From contig VRMN01000001.1 of NCBI GenBank assembly GCA_008690995.1, forward strand, positions 3,596,001 through 3,660,000: a stretch of DNA of 64,000 nucleotides, written 5' to 3'. This DNA is from Porphyridium purpureum. Taxonomy: Eukaryota; Rhodophyta; Bangiophyceae; Porphyridiales; Porphyridiaceae. Numbering within the stretch: position 1 is the stretch's first letter; every line of letters starts with the position of its first letter. The notes below the pieces were generated by a model that searched no databases, was not told the DNA's origin, and was given only the letters and a program-made list of their open reading frames with translations. The position numbers were made by a program, and so were the translations under genes. Of the stretch, positions 1 to 8,987 are shown piece after piece.

Positions 1-2
1 AA

Positions 3-842
3 GATGAGTTTGAACTGTATCGAAAATACAACGCGATCGTGCACGGGAAAACAGAAGACCAGAGTCAGCGTTCGTATGAACAGTTTTTATGTGACTCGCC
101 GCTACCGGATGGAACTGTTCCCTCGGAAGGAGAGCAGGCATCACTGGGTGAACTTGCGTTTCGAGCTCTGAACGATCCGGAGTCGAATGACTTTGCGCCG
201 TGCTCAACGCTATGTTTGGAAGAAGGTTCGTATCACGTTCGATACATTTTGGACGACGTGCTTGTCGCTGTAGGTGTGGTGGATATTTTGCCTGGCTGCG
301 TCTCGTCAGTGTACGTATTTTACGACCCAGACATCGGGAATCTTTCACCGGGCGTCTTCAGTGCGCTGTGGGAAATCCAGCTTGGGCTCCATCTAAGTCG
401 AAATTCCTCTCATAGAAAGCTGCAGTACTATTACATGGGCTTCTATATTGACAACAACCGCAAAATGGTGTACAAGAACCAGTACGGCCCTTGTGAACTG
501 CTCTGCGAGGAAACTCAGAGCTGGGTGCCGTATCCGCTTGCGCGGAGAGTGTTGGATTTACGTTCTGGTACAGTACGATTAGCCCCTGAGGGAACGTTGA
601 TGAGGAGCGAATGCGCGGATCCGGCGGGGTTCGAAGGCTCGCTCGAGAACATGGCGCTACTTCTATTGCTGCCCAACGACGTGTCAAGCCGCCAGGTCGT
701 TCGTTTCCAGACGTTCAGTACGTTTTTCGCTACAAGCCATCGTGAGCAAGTGGCGTCTACGAGGAGATTGCTCAAGTCCTTGATCAAATTAACAGGGCCA
801 CAAGCAGCAGCTGGATTGATGGTTGTTGTGGAGCTCTACTAG
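3..842 (+). CDS. ATE1: Arginyl-tRNA--protein transferase, C-terminal part (partial at window start)
   Basis: ATE1 transfers arginine from Arg-tRNA to N-terminal acidic residues and so feeds proteins into the N-degron pathway. The frame is open from the first bases of the window with no methionine codon before the conserved part, so the gene begins outside the window. About 279 residues are visible. Family signatures are clear: an opening block ending in KYN, then SSVYVFYDPD, YYYMGFYI and KNQYGPCELLCEE followed by WVP, in the order seen in the ATE C-terminal catalytic domain. The N-terminal domain with the Cys cluster is not in view. The stop is the TAG at 840-842. A 447-bp gap then leads to the converging PP2C gene. 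The family assignment is firm; the true start is unknown. Confidence 0.9.
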   Translation, partial: DEFELYRKYNAIVHGKTEDQSQRSYEQFLCDSPLPDGTVPSEGEQASLGELAFRALNDPESNDFAPCSTLCLEEGSYHVRYILDDVLVAVGVVDILPGCVSSVYVFYDPDIGNLSPGVFSALWEIQLGLHLSRNSSHRKLQYYYMGFYIDNNRKMVYKNQYGPCELLCEETQSWVPYPLARRVLDLRSGTVRLAPEGTLMRSECADPAGFEGSLENMALLLLLPNDVSSRQVVRFQTFSTFFATSHREQVASTRRLLKSLIKLTGPQAAAGLMVVVELY

Positions 843-1289
843 AAATGCATGTATTGGGACCTACGATGAACCCAGCATTTTCGTGTAAAGTGTGTGTGTG
901 TGTGTTCTCGCGCACGTGCTCGTGCGTGTGCGTACTTGTGGTGATCACTTTCGTACCGTAAACACTTTGGCATAGCGAGCGCTCTGACGCGGTTCTTGCA
1001 CCCATGTGATCGACAGGAGATGTACTACGACACGACCGCGGAACAGAAATGTATTTCGTATGCAAATTCCCTCTTCCTCTCTGTTTCTCTTTATATCCCT
1101 CATTCGAAAAGCCTTCCGCCGTTCATATACACATAAAAGCTCGTAGTTAGCCGCGCCAGTAATGTTCATGTCATTAAATTCGATGACTGCGTGCTGTTGC
1201 CAAGTTGCAAGAACACACAAGCACGACGTGTGGAACACACCAAATCCTCAGTCGCATTTCGGCTGTTCCACGTTCTGATGATACTACAC
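843..1289. other. Gene-free interval between convergent ATE1 and PP2C genes
   Basis: These 447 bp are the shared 3' region of two converging genes. They hold a short (GT)n run at 890-905 and AT-richer sequence around 1060-1190. I see no tRNA fold and no credible reading frame. Confidence 0.5.
890..905. repeat. (GT)n microsatellite
   Basis: Sixteen bases of uninterrupted GT dinucleotides lie just downstream of the ATE1 stop codon. No function is implied. Confidence 0.85.
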
Positions 1290-2669
1290 TCATAACCGCA
1301 CTACCATGACGGAAATATTGTCCATGGACCCGCGCTCTAAAGCGGCCTTGACCAGCTTCTTCGATATTTGGGCCATATCCATGCCCTTCGCGAACTTATC
1401 CGCCACAAACTTGACACTTTCGTCGTCCTCCATCACGTCCCACAGGCCGTCACACGCAAGAATTAAAAAGGCGTCATCCTCCTGTAGCTCATACTCAGAC
1501 ACGTAAGGATCCGCAATGATGACGTTCTTCATAGCATGATCACCCAATGCTCGGGCGACAGAGAGCACGCCATTGACGCGTTTCGCAGCAACAAAACCGC
1601 CGCATTCACCGATGCGTGTCTGCTCTTCGGGTGTATTTGCCTTGTGGTCGAATGATAACCGAATGGCTGTCGACCCCCGCGCAAGAACTGCTCGCGCGTC
1701 ACCCGCATTCGCCGTGTAGAGAATGCGCTTGGTTCCATCATGTCTTATGTACGCTGTCACTGCTGTTGAGCCTACGTAGTGACATTTTGCATCAAGACAG
1801 CAAAAGTCCGAACGCCGGTACGCGTTCAAGTACGCGTCTGCCACGCACTTGACCGGGACGGGCTCCAATTTCTGTACAACCGAGTCACCGCGTGACATGG
1901 CCCCGCCGCTGCCTCCCGTGCGCTCGTTTCCATCCGACAGGAACGACGGGAAATGCGAGGTGCTCCCACCGCCCTGTTCGTCTGCTGAACCAGCCTTCCC
2001 GAAAGTGGCGAAAGAGCGAGAGCTCGACTGAGACATACCACACGGTTGACGGAGCACGATGACGCCGCGCTCGGCTGCTCCTTTTGCTAGCGAATTAAAA
2101 TTTTGACTAGCATCTGCAGATGCGTCACCTTTTGCGCCACTTCCCGCCGTCGCACCAACGCCCGCGGTCTCGCCATTATCGGTGACAACCACGCGAAGCT
2201 TCGCGACCTCCTCGCCGAAGAATTTATGCAGCGTCTTGGCGACAATTTCAACGGCGTCTCGGCCACCATGTCCGTCGTAGATCCCGAAAAACGCTTCGTT
2301 CGACAGGCCACAAAACTTTTCAATTATGACGTGAGCGTCCTCCATAGTGGGCCGGAAGCGCTCGTTGGGGTCATCAGCATACCCCACGGCTTTGATGGCG
2401 ACCAGCTGCGGTTTGATTGGCGTCTTCGAACCTTTCTTGCTGTAGATCTTGCGCGAAAGACTCTCGACGTGCCAAGAAAATGAATTAGGCATCTTTGTTG
2501 CTGAGCCCGGAGCCGCATTCCCTGTGGCAACGGTACCGTTCCGGGCCCTGTCGTCCGGGTTGGGCACCTCGCCGCTGTTGCTATCAATAACGTCGATTGC
2601 AATACCATCCCCCGTCCCCGGCGTCTGCGAGGACGACTCCCGCTTCTTGCTCTTGTTTTTTGAAAACAT
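1290..2669 (-). CDS. PP2C-family serine/threonine protein phosphatase
   Basis: This is a 459-residue metal-dependent protein phosphatase of the PPM/PP2C class. Visible motifs in order are RPTMEDAH (about residues 106-113), GIYDGHGG (about 129-136), NAGDARAVLARG, GVLSVARALGDH and ACDGLWDVMEDDE, which carry the acidic residues that bind the metal pair. The domain ends with SMDNISVMVV at the C terminus. About 100 residues rich in Gly, Ser and Asp are inserted between the DGHGG block and the next core strand. The N-terminal 70 residues look disordered, with a basic KNKSKKR start and no signal peptide. I chose the ATG at 2669 because the open frame further upstream has no ATG. The class is certain; the substrate is unknown. 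Confidence 0.93.
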   Translation of the reverse strand: MFSKNKSKKRESSSQTPGTGDGIAIDVIDSNSGEVPNPDDRARNGTVATGNAAPGSATKMPNSFSWHVESLSRKIYSKKGSKTPIKPQLVAIKAVGYADDPNERFRPTMEDAHVIIEKFCGLSNEAFFGIYDGHGGRDAVEIVAKTLHKFFGEEVAKLRVVVTDNGETAGVGATAGSGAKGDASADASQNFNSLAKGAAERGVIVLRQPCGMSQSSSRSFATFGKAGSADEQGGGSTSHFPSFLSDGNERTGGSGGAMSRGDSVVQKLEPVPVKCVADAYLNAYRRSDFCCLDAKCHYVGSTAVTAYIRHDGTKRILYTANAGDARAVLARGSTAIRLSFDHKANTPEEQTRIGECGGFVAAKRVNGVLSVARALGDHAMKNVIIADPYVSEYELQEDDAFLILACDGLWDVMEDDESVKFVADKFAKGMDMAQISKKLVKAALERGSMDNISVMVVRL

Positions 2670-3300
2670 GACCACCCTGAAGGGGCGGGAATCTCCTCCC
2701 GACGAACGCCGCGGCGCTCCCTTTCTGTCGCGCCGCTCGTGCCCGGCGTGGCCCCTCGAAGCGCGCCCCTCTCCCGGCCACGCGACGTCGGAAAAGGCTG
2801 CTGGGCCGAGCGTTGCGAGGCTTACTGTGACGCCGTGGACTCGCTGCGAGCGTGGACGCGGGTTTTGGCGAGCGCAGGCGTGCGGGCGGAAGGCGGAGGC
2901 CACGGGGCGGCTTCAGCGTTCGCGCGCGCTGCCGAGGAAAGCGCGTGGCGCGGCTCCCTCTCGTCGACGTCCGGATCCCCACGTTCGTCCTCCTGCGCGC
3001 TGTGTGTTGCGGAACGCACGCACCCACCCTCAGCACGAGCCGGCTGACGCCGCGCCGAAAGCCGCAGCAGGCTGCCGACCGACAAAATGGACCAGATTAA
3101 TCGCGTTCTGCCAAGCACACGCAGCCACGTGTGGCGCGCGGGTGTACAGTTGACGTTGCAAAACTCGATCCCGCGGTACACTCCGCGAGCGGGCGGGCTG
3201 TACCGTGTGGCTGCGACGCGGTCAGACGTCAGGAGCGGTCTGCGTGCCTGGCTGCCGGCGCATCTCCGCGCACACAGCAGCCCGACGCGCGGCAGGAGCC
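2670..3300. other. Divergent promoter region, PP2C / ELL-like gene
   Basis: These 631 bp separate two divergent genes. The left two thirds are strongly GC-rich and show several long chance open frames with Arg/Ala/Pro-rich translations, typical of GC-rich DNA. A GTACAGT motif lies at 3144-3150. No RNA gene was seen. Confidence 0.5.
3144..3150 (+). promoter_or_regulatory. GTACAGT motif upstream of the ELL-like gene
   Basis: This is one copy of a motif that recurs in intergenic DNA here, with sequence GTACAGTT. It lies about 150 bp before the ATG at 3301. A regulatory role is inferred from recurrence only. Confidence 0.35.
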
Positions 3301-4797
3301 ATGTCCAGGAGGTGGGCGCTGACGGCGAGTCGCGAGCACAGCGCACAGCCGCTCCCGGCGTACCGCATCGCGCTGACGCCAGAACTGGTCGCGCACGCGC
3401 TCGCCGCCGGCTCCACGCATGTCCAGCGCTCGGCCGAGCACGCGGATGAGGTCTCTTTGTTCCTGGGCGATCAGGAGGTGGTCTTCAAGCTGCGGCTGGA
3501 TGCGTCTGCCGCTGAGCTGGTCACTGGCCGCAACGGAAAGCTAAAGCATGTGGGTGCCGTTCAAGGGCGGCTCGCACCGGACCCAACTCGGATCAAGGCT
3601 GTTGGCGACAAGGTGCGACGAGCCGAATCAGAAGAGGCTGAAGCGCACCAGGTCGTCCGACTATCATCACTCGACCAAAATGTAATGGGTACCAACGGTG
3701 AGAGAAAACGCAAACATGGCCTCCATTTTGGAATGAGTTCTGGCAGCGGCTTGTCGAGCGCAAAGCCGGGACTCGGTCCTGGGGCGCCCAAGTCTGCCAA
3801 GATTCCGCGCTCGGGAACATCGACGCCGACCAGAGACCCAGGAGCAGCCTTTCGCGCGGAGAATGTCAGGCTCTCTGCGATGAAATCGACTGCGGCAGAC
3901 GCCAAGCTTGGGGTGAGGAGTGCAACTCTTAATGCTCCAAAGTCTTGCGGTGGTGCAAGGCAAGAAATCGAAGCATTGAATGACAGCAGAATGAAAATTG
4001 AATCTCAGAAAAGCGCTGTTTCGAGACCAGGTGAAGGAACTGCGGCTGCTGCGGAACGCGAGGACGGCAAACCACCGCCAACCATCGTCACGGCAGAGCT
4101 CGATGCAAAATCGGCGAATACGAAACAAACCAAAAATGCGCATCAGGTACACGAAAACGGAGCGAACGTCATACATAGGGACCCGGAGGATCGCCAGCTA
4201 AAGAGCACCGGCCCAAGCAGTCAAGGTTTTGAGAAGAATTCGCACGGCCTGGACCCGCCAGACAAGGAACCGAGGCTTCGAAGTGACATTAGCCAACAAG
4301 ATACATGCGGTGCGAAGGGGATGAGCCAGAAAAATGGGGCTTGCTCTCCTGCTTCTTTCATGAAGGAGGGAGTTGAGGACACGCGCGTTTCTCTCTCTGA
4401 TGTTGAACAGACGTTCTTACACTCTCCGGACAACAGCACCATTCGCAAACCGATTTGTTCAGTCCAAGAAGGTCTACATGAATTGCGCCACTTCCATACC
4501 GCCCTTGAACTCTCATCTCGATTGGAAGCGGAGAGACGTGAAACTTCGTCCCGCTTCATAGACCTGCTCGGCCCTTTGAAGGTAATTGCAGCCAATGACA
4601 CCGAACGGCAAGCTCCCACAAATGTGTCGGATGAGGACTTTGTGCGAGTACGCGCAGCGTATTTGAAGTTCCGGCAGCGGTACAATGATCTCTGTAGGGT
4701 GCTGATCAACCTGCACCGCGACCTGCAAAAGCGCGCCGAGTTCCTGCAGCACTTTGCCGCGCGTGTTCTCGAGACACCAGAGCGTTCGGGAACATAA
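3301..4797 (+). CDS. Putative ELL-like RNA polymerase II elongation factor
   Basis: The predicted protein has 498 residues. The first 120 residues form a compact segment with VVFKLRLDAS, LVTGRNGKLKHVGAVQGRL and a following helix with KVRRAESEEAEAH. This layout resembles the ELL N-terminal domain, where a block ending in GxIQxKL precedes a QAEEE-type helix. The middle 260 residues are low in complexity, charged and probably disordered. The last 60 residues are helical, with YLKFRQRYNDLCRVLINLH and a further helix, and could correspond to the C-terminal occludin/ELL domain. The ATG at 3301 is the first methionine in frame; upstream there are only non-ATG codons. The AMP deaminase gene follows on the same strand. 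The ELL idea is a weak match by eye and the protein may be something else. Confidence 0.4.
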   Translation: MSRRWALTASREHSAQPLPAYRIALTPELVAHALAAGSTHVQRSAEHADEVSLFLGDQEVVFKLRLDASAAELVTGRNGKLKHVGAVQGRLAPDPTRIKAVGDKVRRAESEEAEAHQVVRLSSLDQNVMGTNGERKRKHGLHFGMSSGSGLSSAKPGLGPGAPKSAKIPRSGTSTPTRDPGAAFRAENVRLSAMKSTAADAKLGVRSATLNAPKSCGGARQEIEALNDSRMKIESQKSAVSRPGEGTAAAAEREDGKPPPTIVTAELDAKSANTKQTKNAHQVHENGANVIHRDPEDRQLKSTGPSSQGFEKNSHGLDPPDKEPRLRSDISQQDTCGAKGMSQKNGACSPASFMKEGVEDTRVSLSDVEQTFLHSPDNSTIRKPICSVQEGLHELRHFHTALELSSRLEAERRETSSRFIDLLGPLKVIAANDTERQAPTNVSDEDFVRVRAAYLKFRQRYNDLCRVLINLHRDLQKRAEFLQHFAARVLETPERSGT

Positions 4798-4937
4798 ATA
4801 AAACCCTATTGCCTGACTTGCACCGCATGTCAACTGAGATCCGTGCTCGAGACTGCAACACTGCGAGGGGGTGTTGTGTCGGACGGGTGTGTGTTGGAAC
4901 TGCGTGGCCGAGCTGCAGAGAAGGCGCATCACCAACG

Positions 4938-7145
4938 ATGGATGCCATTGGCGAAACGCAGGACAATGAGAGCCAAGGGTGCGAGAAACCGGCGGAAGTC
5001 GCCCAAGGGGGTTGTCCGAACGGAGATCCAACGGGCGAGGTAATGCAGCATCCGAATAGTAGCCCTCGCGCGGCGTCGGCGTTCCTGGCCACGGCCGCGC
5101 GAGAGATGGAAGCCACTTTGAAGGATGGCCAACCTCAGGGCCTCGCAGACGAACCCTTAGACCGAAGATCGTCCACGGTAGAGTTCAATCTCCGTCACTC
5201 ACTCGCGACAAATTTCAAGTTGCTGCATGTTCAGCCGGAAGATATCGCGAACACGACGTATCGAAAGGTGATCATCACGCCCGGGGCCGCGGGAGTTTCT
5301 GAAGACGAGGCACACGCCGGCTCTTTGCTGCGACAGGGAATTCTGCTAAGGGAGAAGTACTTGTATGCCCCGCAACGCGCTCCGTGGGAGACCACAGCGA
5401 AAGAACCGCGTTGCCACGAGCACACGACATTCTTCTCCGCGCATTATCACCCGTTCCTAGCCCCAGGATTCAAAGGGTCTGATCATGTTTGCCAATGGCA
5501 AGATGGCGTATTGTATGTTTACGAGAACAGCCGGGAGCTACTGCGAAGAAAACCATTGTTCACGAGCATCCGCTGGGACGAGTACGTGAAGGATCTGGAT
5601 ACGCTTGTCAAAATTATTAACGATCCGTCGAATCGATCAGTGTGCCACAAGAGGCTCACGCTGTTGCTGGAGCAGTTCAACATGTTCCTCATTCTAAACG
5701 AAGAGGCAGAAAAGCTGGAACAGATTTCGGTCCCGCATCGCGACTTTTACAATGTAAGGAAGGTTGACACCCACGTTCATCATTCAAGTTGCATGAATCA
5801 AAAACATCTGCTTCGTTTCATCAAGAACAAGCTGAAGACATGCCCTGATGACAACGTGTTGGAAGCAAAGGATGGAACCATTTGGACATTGAAAGGGACG
5901 TTTGAAAAACTCAACCTGTCTGCGTATGAGCTGAGTGTGGATACGCTGAATGTTCACTCTGACAGCAGCATTTTCCAGCGTTTCGACCGTTTCAACTCGA
6001 AATACAATCCCTGCGGCCAGTCTGAACTGCGGGAGATTTTTTTGAAGACAGAAAACTACATTGGCGGCCGTTACCTGGCGGAAATTACCAAACAGGTGGT
6101 AGACGACTTGACTGAAACAAAGTATCAGCACGCCGAATATCGAATCTCCATCTATGGCAAAAAGATGGATGAATGGACAAATTTGGCGCAATGGTTCATG
6201 GAGAACAGGATTTACAGCGACAACGTCAGGTGGTTGGTCCAGATCCCGCGCTTGTTCCAAGTGTACAAGAAGCTGGGTTTTCTGAACTCCTTCCAGGATA
6301 TGTTGGACAATATTTTTCTACCATTGTTTGAAGTCACCATTCACCCTGAGTTGGACCCAAATTTAGACACCTTTCTTCAGCAGCTTGTCGGCTTCGATTC
6401 AGTCGATGATGAATCTGTGCCGCAGCTGAAAACGGCTTTGGAGTCGTTGGGTCCACCAACTGAGTGGACGGCGGAAGACAATCCTCCGTACGCATACTAC
6501 TCGTTCTTCATTTATTCTAATTTGTTCGTTTTGAACAAACTCCGCGAATCTCGCGGCATGAATACTTTTACATATCGTCCTCATGCCGGCGAAGCCGGGG
6601 ACCCAGAACATCTTGCCGTGTGCTTCTTGCTCGCGCACGGGATAAACCACGGTCTGAACCTGCGAAAAATGCCCGTGTTGCATTACCTCTTCTACTTGAC
6701 GCAGGTGGGCATTGCAATGAGCCCACTGAGCAACAATGGCCTGTTCATTGAGTATAACAAGAACCCGCTTCCGACATACCATCGTCAAGGACTCAACATT
6801 TCGCTGAGCAGTGACGACCCCTTGCAGTTTCATTTCACTCGTGAGCCGCTCATGGAGGAGTACGCTGTTGCTGCTCAAGTCTACAAGCTCAGTGGCTCAG
6901 ATCTCTGCGAATTGGCGCGGAACTCGGTCCTGCAGAGTGGGTTTGAGCATTGCGTGAAAATGGCGTGGCTGAATGACGGTTACTACAAGCGCGGCATGCC
7001 TGGTAATGACATCTCGAGAACAAACGTGCCAAAAATTCGGGTTCGCTACCGCCTCGAAACTTTGTTGAATGAGTTGAAATTTGTGTACAACAACGACTTG
7101 CCGCGAGACCTCCGAGTGCTCGCGTGCCACCCCATGTACGAGTAG
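4938..7145 (+). CDS. AMP deaminase
   Basis: AMP deaminase converts AMP to IMP plus ammonia in purine nucleotide balance. The catalytic domain is complete: VDTHVHHSSCMNQKH (about residue 276), a long TIM-barrel core, HAGEAGDPEHLA, AMSPLSNNGLF and LNISLSSDDPLQFHFT (about residue 622), which supply the zinc-binding His residues and catalytic Glu and Asp. The first 150 residues are poorly conserved, as is usual in this family. The ATG at 4938 gives 735 residues. An upstream in-frame ATG at 4827 would add 37 residues but leaves only 29 bp after the previous stop and encodes an unremarkable Cys/Arg-rich stretch, so I prefer 4938. The eukaryotic-type assignment is firm and the start is moderately sure. 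Confidence 0.95.
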   Translation: MDAIGETQDNESQGCEKPAEVAQGGCPNGDPTGEVMQHPNSSPRAASAFLATAAREMEATLKDGQPQGLADEPLDRRSSTVEFNLRHSLATNFKLLHVQPEDIANTTYRKVIITPGAAGVSEDEAHAGSLLRQGILLREKYLYAPQRAPWETTAKEPRCHEHTTFFSAHYHPFLAPGFKGSDHVCQWQDGVLYVYENSRELLRRKPLFTSIRWDEYVKDLDTLVKIINDPSNRSVCHKRLTLLLEQFNMFLILNEEAEKLEQISVPHRDFYNVRKVDTHVHHSSCMNQKHLLRFIKNKLKTCPDDNVLEAKDGTIWTLKGTFEKLNLSAYELSVDTLNVHSDSSIFQRFDRFNSKYNPCGQSELREIFLKTENYIGGRYLAEITKQVVDDLTETKYQHAEYRISIYGKKMDEWTNLAQWFMENRIYSDNVRWLVQIPRLFQVYKKLGFLNSFQDMLDNIFLPLFEVTIHPELDPNLDTFLQQLVGFDSVDDESVPQLKTALESLGPPTEWTAEDNPPYAYYSFFIYSNLFVLNKLRESRGMNTFTYRPHAGEAGDPEHLAVCFLLAHGINHGLNLRKMPVLHYLFYLTQVGIAMSPLSNNGLFIEYNKNPLPTYHRQGLNISLSSDDPLQFHFTREPLMEEYAVAAQVYKLSGSDLCELARNSVLQSGFEHCVKMAWLNDGYYKRGMPGNDISRTNVPKIRVRYRLETLLNELKFVYNNDLPRDLRVLACHPMYE

Positions 7146-7211
7146 AGGAACAGGAGAGGAAAAAGAAAGAAGGCCAAGTCACAGACAGGAATGCTCAAGT
7201 GAAAGGAGGCC

Positions 7212-8252
7212 CTAAGAACGCGTAGAGCGTGGAGTGTACGATCCTGCCTGCGCGCTCAGCCACGCACCGTCCAGAACGGTAGAAAGGCCCGAATGAGTGC
7301 GGGCATGAGTGGAAGACATGGATGCACTGCTGACTGAGGGTACAGTACTCGGAAGCGATTCAAAGCCAAACTGTTGTTGCTGCTGCTGCACTCGAGACTG
7401 CGCCGGAGGCTGCGACTGAGCCGGAAGCTCCTGATTTGGCTGGAAAGACGTAAAGCGCTTCAGTTCGTCCCAGGCGTGACTTGCCTGACTCTCGGGCATT
7501 TGAGCGACAATCTGACAAAGAAGGTAGATGCCATGCTTCGTGTACCTGATCCCCGACTGTACGTCGTTGATTCGTGCGTCCAGCATGCGCACAGAGCGAT
7601 GCACCTCTCCCACATCCTTTGCCACTCCGTCCACCCGTGCGACCGCCGCGCCCACATCTGTGCCAATTTTGTCCATGAGTTCATTATGAGAAGCATCCAC
7701 CTTCATCTCCACCATTCCAATCCGCTGGAGCAACTCGTCCCTTACAGTGCCAAGAGACACGGATAACTTGGACACCATGTTTCTGAGCGACTGCGTGGTG
7801 CTCTGGAACAACGAGCGCGAAACCCACGCGAGATCATCCACTTTGTAGCCCCATGTTCTCAAAAGAATGTATACCGCAGAGCCAGAGGCACCCGCCAGAA
7901 GAGCAATAGAAACGATGGTGCTCATGGTTTGCGCCGCGTACCCTGCCGGGGTGGCACCCCCGACGTACACGACGTGGTCCTGTGGCCCGGTCTTGTACCC
8001 AGCGCGGCTCAATTCCGCGACCTGGCGACTCAGCGACTCCACGTGTTGCATGAGGACAGCTGAAGGAGAAACCGCAGTGGTGTCATGGCTCATCCAACCG
8101 TGGTGGCTGGGGCGTGAGGACGGCGCCGCGGTGTCCAGAACGCGCGCGAGCCCGCGCCCTATTTCGCCCAAGTTATTGTAAGCATAAGCGCCGCCAAACC
8201 CCGCGGCAAACACGGTCCCGAGCGACCGCGATGCACCGGCGGCTGCAGCCAT
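7212..8252 (-). CDS. DUF1664-family membrane protein with coiled coil
   Basis: The protein has 346 residues and begins with a short hydrophobic N terminus and a predicted helix. A transmembrane segment lies around residues 108-132 (IVSIALLAGASGSAVYILL). It is followed by the sequence of amphipathic helices typical of DUF1664: LAWVSRSLFQSTTQSLRNM, then a long heptad region through LLQRIGMVEMKVDASHNEL to MLDARINDVQ, ending at GIYLLCQIV. The C-terminal 100 residues are Gln/Ser/Pro-rich and disordered. DUF1664 proteins occur in plants, algae and fungi with no established biochemical role. An organelle-membrane location is inferred from the N terminus. The start ATG at 8252 is the first codon of the open frame. 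The AMP deaminase gene converges from the left with 66 bp between stops. Confidence 0.75.
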   Translation of the reverse strand: MAAAAGASRSLGTVFAAGFGGAYAYNNLGEIGRGLARVLDTAAPSSRPSHHGWMSHDTTAVSPSAVLMQHVESLSRQVAELSRAGYKTGPQDHVVYVGGATPAGYAAQTMSTIVSIALLAGASGSAVYILLRTWGYKVDDLAWVSRSLFQSTTQSLRNMVSKLSVSLGTVRDELLQRIGMVEMKVDASHNELMDKIGTDVGAAVARVDGVAKDVGEVHRSVRMLDARINDVQSGIRYTKHGIYLLCQIVAQMPESQASHAWDELKRFTSFQPNQELPAQSQPPAQSRVQQQQQQFGFESLPSTVPSVSSASMSSTHARTHSGLSTVLDGAWLSAQAGSYTPRSTRS

Positions 8253-8987
8253 GACAGCTAGCTTTCGTGCGCCTCGAGTGCGCGCTTGCTCCGCGCACCT
8301 TGGCCGTCAAAAGAGGTTAGCCTGCCTTCCTTGCTGGCCGTTACATCCGCACTGCGCGGAACGAGGGGTACAGTTGGTCCGAACCCAGACGGCGTGGATG
8401 TCGGCAGGCCGGCTGTGCGGTACTCCGCACGTCCATGGACGAGCATGTCGCCCGCAGAAGCGTCGAGGACGCCGAGCACATATATTTTATATTCACAAGA
8501 ACTGTTTGAACGACCTGGGTGACGTGAAAACGTTGCGTTGCAGACGCCTCAACTCCAGTCTTCCTTCTCGCGCAAGCACGCTCGATGATCTCGCGGGACT
8601 GAACGAAAAAATGCAAGCGCATGGAACAACACACCAATAATGTACGCAAGAGAAAGTGGTTAGTGATCGCTCAAATGGATTTCAAATCCTCGGTGCACGG
8701 TGACGAGCAAACGTGCTGGGTCAGACATTTGCGCGCACACACGCGAGCGCATGTGTTGTACAAATTGTCCGCTGTCTCAGTAGGCAAAATGGAATGGCGT
8801 TCTCATCAAAGGATCAGAAACACGGACCAAGAATACGCTGAAATATACTCCTCCTCGACAGAAATCCCATTCGCTGGGTGAACGGGCACTCAACCCTAGC
8901 ACCATTTTGAACAAATGGATACGAACGACAACACGGAGATTAAAGAAAAAAAATTCATCCACAACTCACCTTGCGCCAGACTTTCGC
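8253..8987. other. Intergenic region between DUF1664 and SAPS genes
   Basis: These 735 bp lie upstream of the DUF1664 gene and downstream of the SAPS gene, both on the minus strand. They hold a GTACAGT copy at 8368-8374 and a perfect small inverted repeat CCATTT-tgaac-AAATGG near 8901-8918. A sequence around 8656-8710 looks superficially tRNA-like but does not fold (see rejected items). Confidence 0.5.
8368..8374 (+). promoter_or_regulatory. GTACAGT motif upstream of the DUF1664 gene
   Basis: This copy reads GTACAGTT on the plus strand and lies about 116 bp before the ATG of the minus-strand gene starting at 8252. Confidence 0.35.

Noticed and set aside
2670-3060. Several long overlapping open frames in GC-rich DNA between PP2C and the ELL-like gene
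   Set aside because: They overlap each other on both strands with Arg/Ala/Pro-rich translations and lack ATG starts in conserved context.
8650-8720. tRNA-like stretch (GTGGTTAGTGATCGC followed by GGATTTCAAATCC) that could suggest a Ser or Sec tRNA on either strand
   Set aside because: The anticodon-like stem has only three good pairs, no T-arm or acceptor stem is found nearby, and no permuted arrangement completes it.
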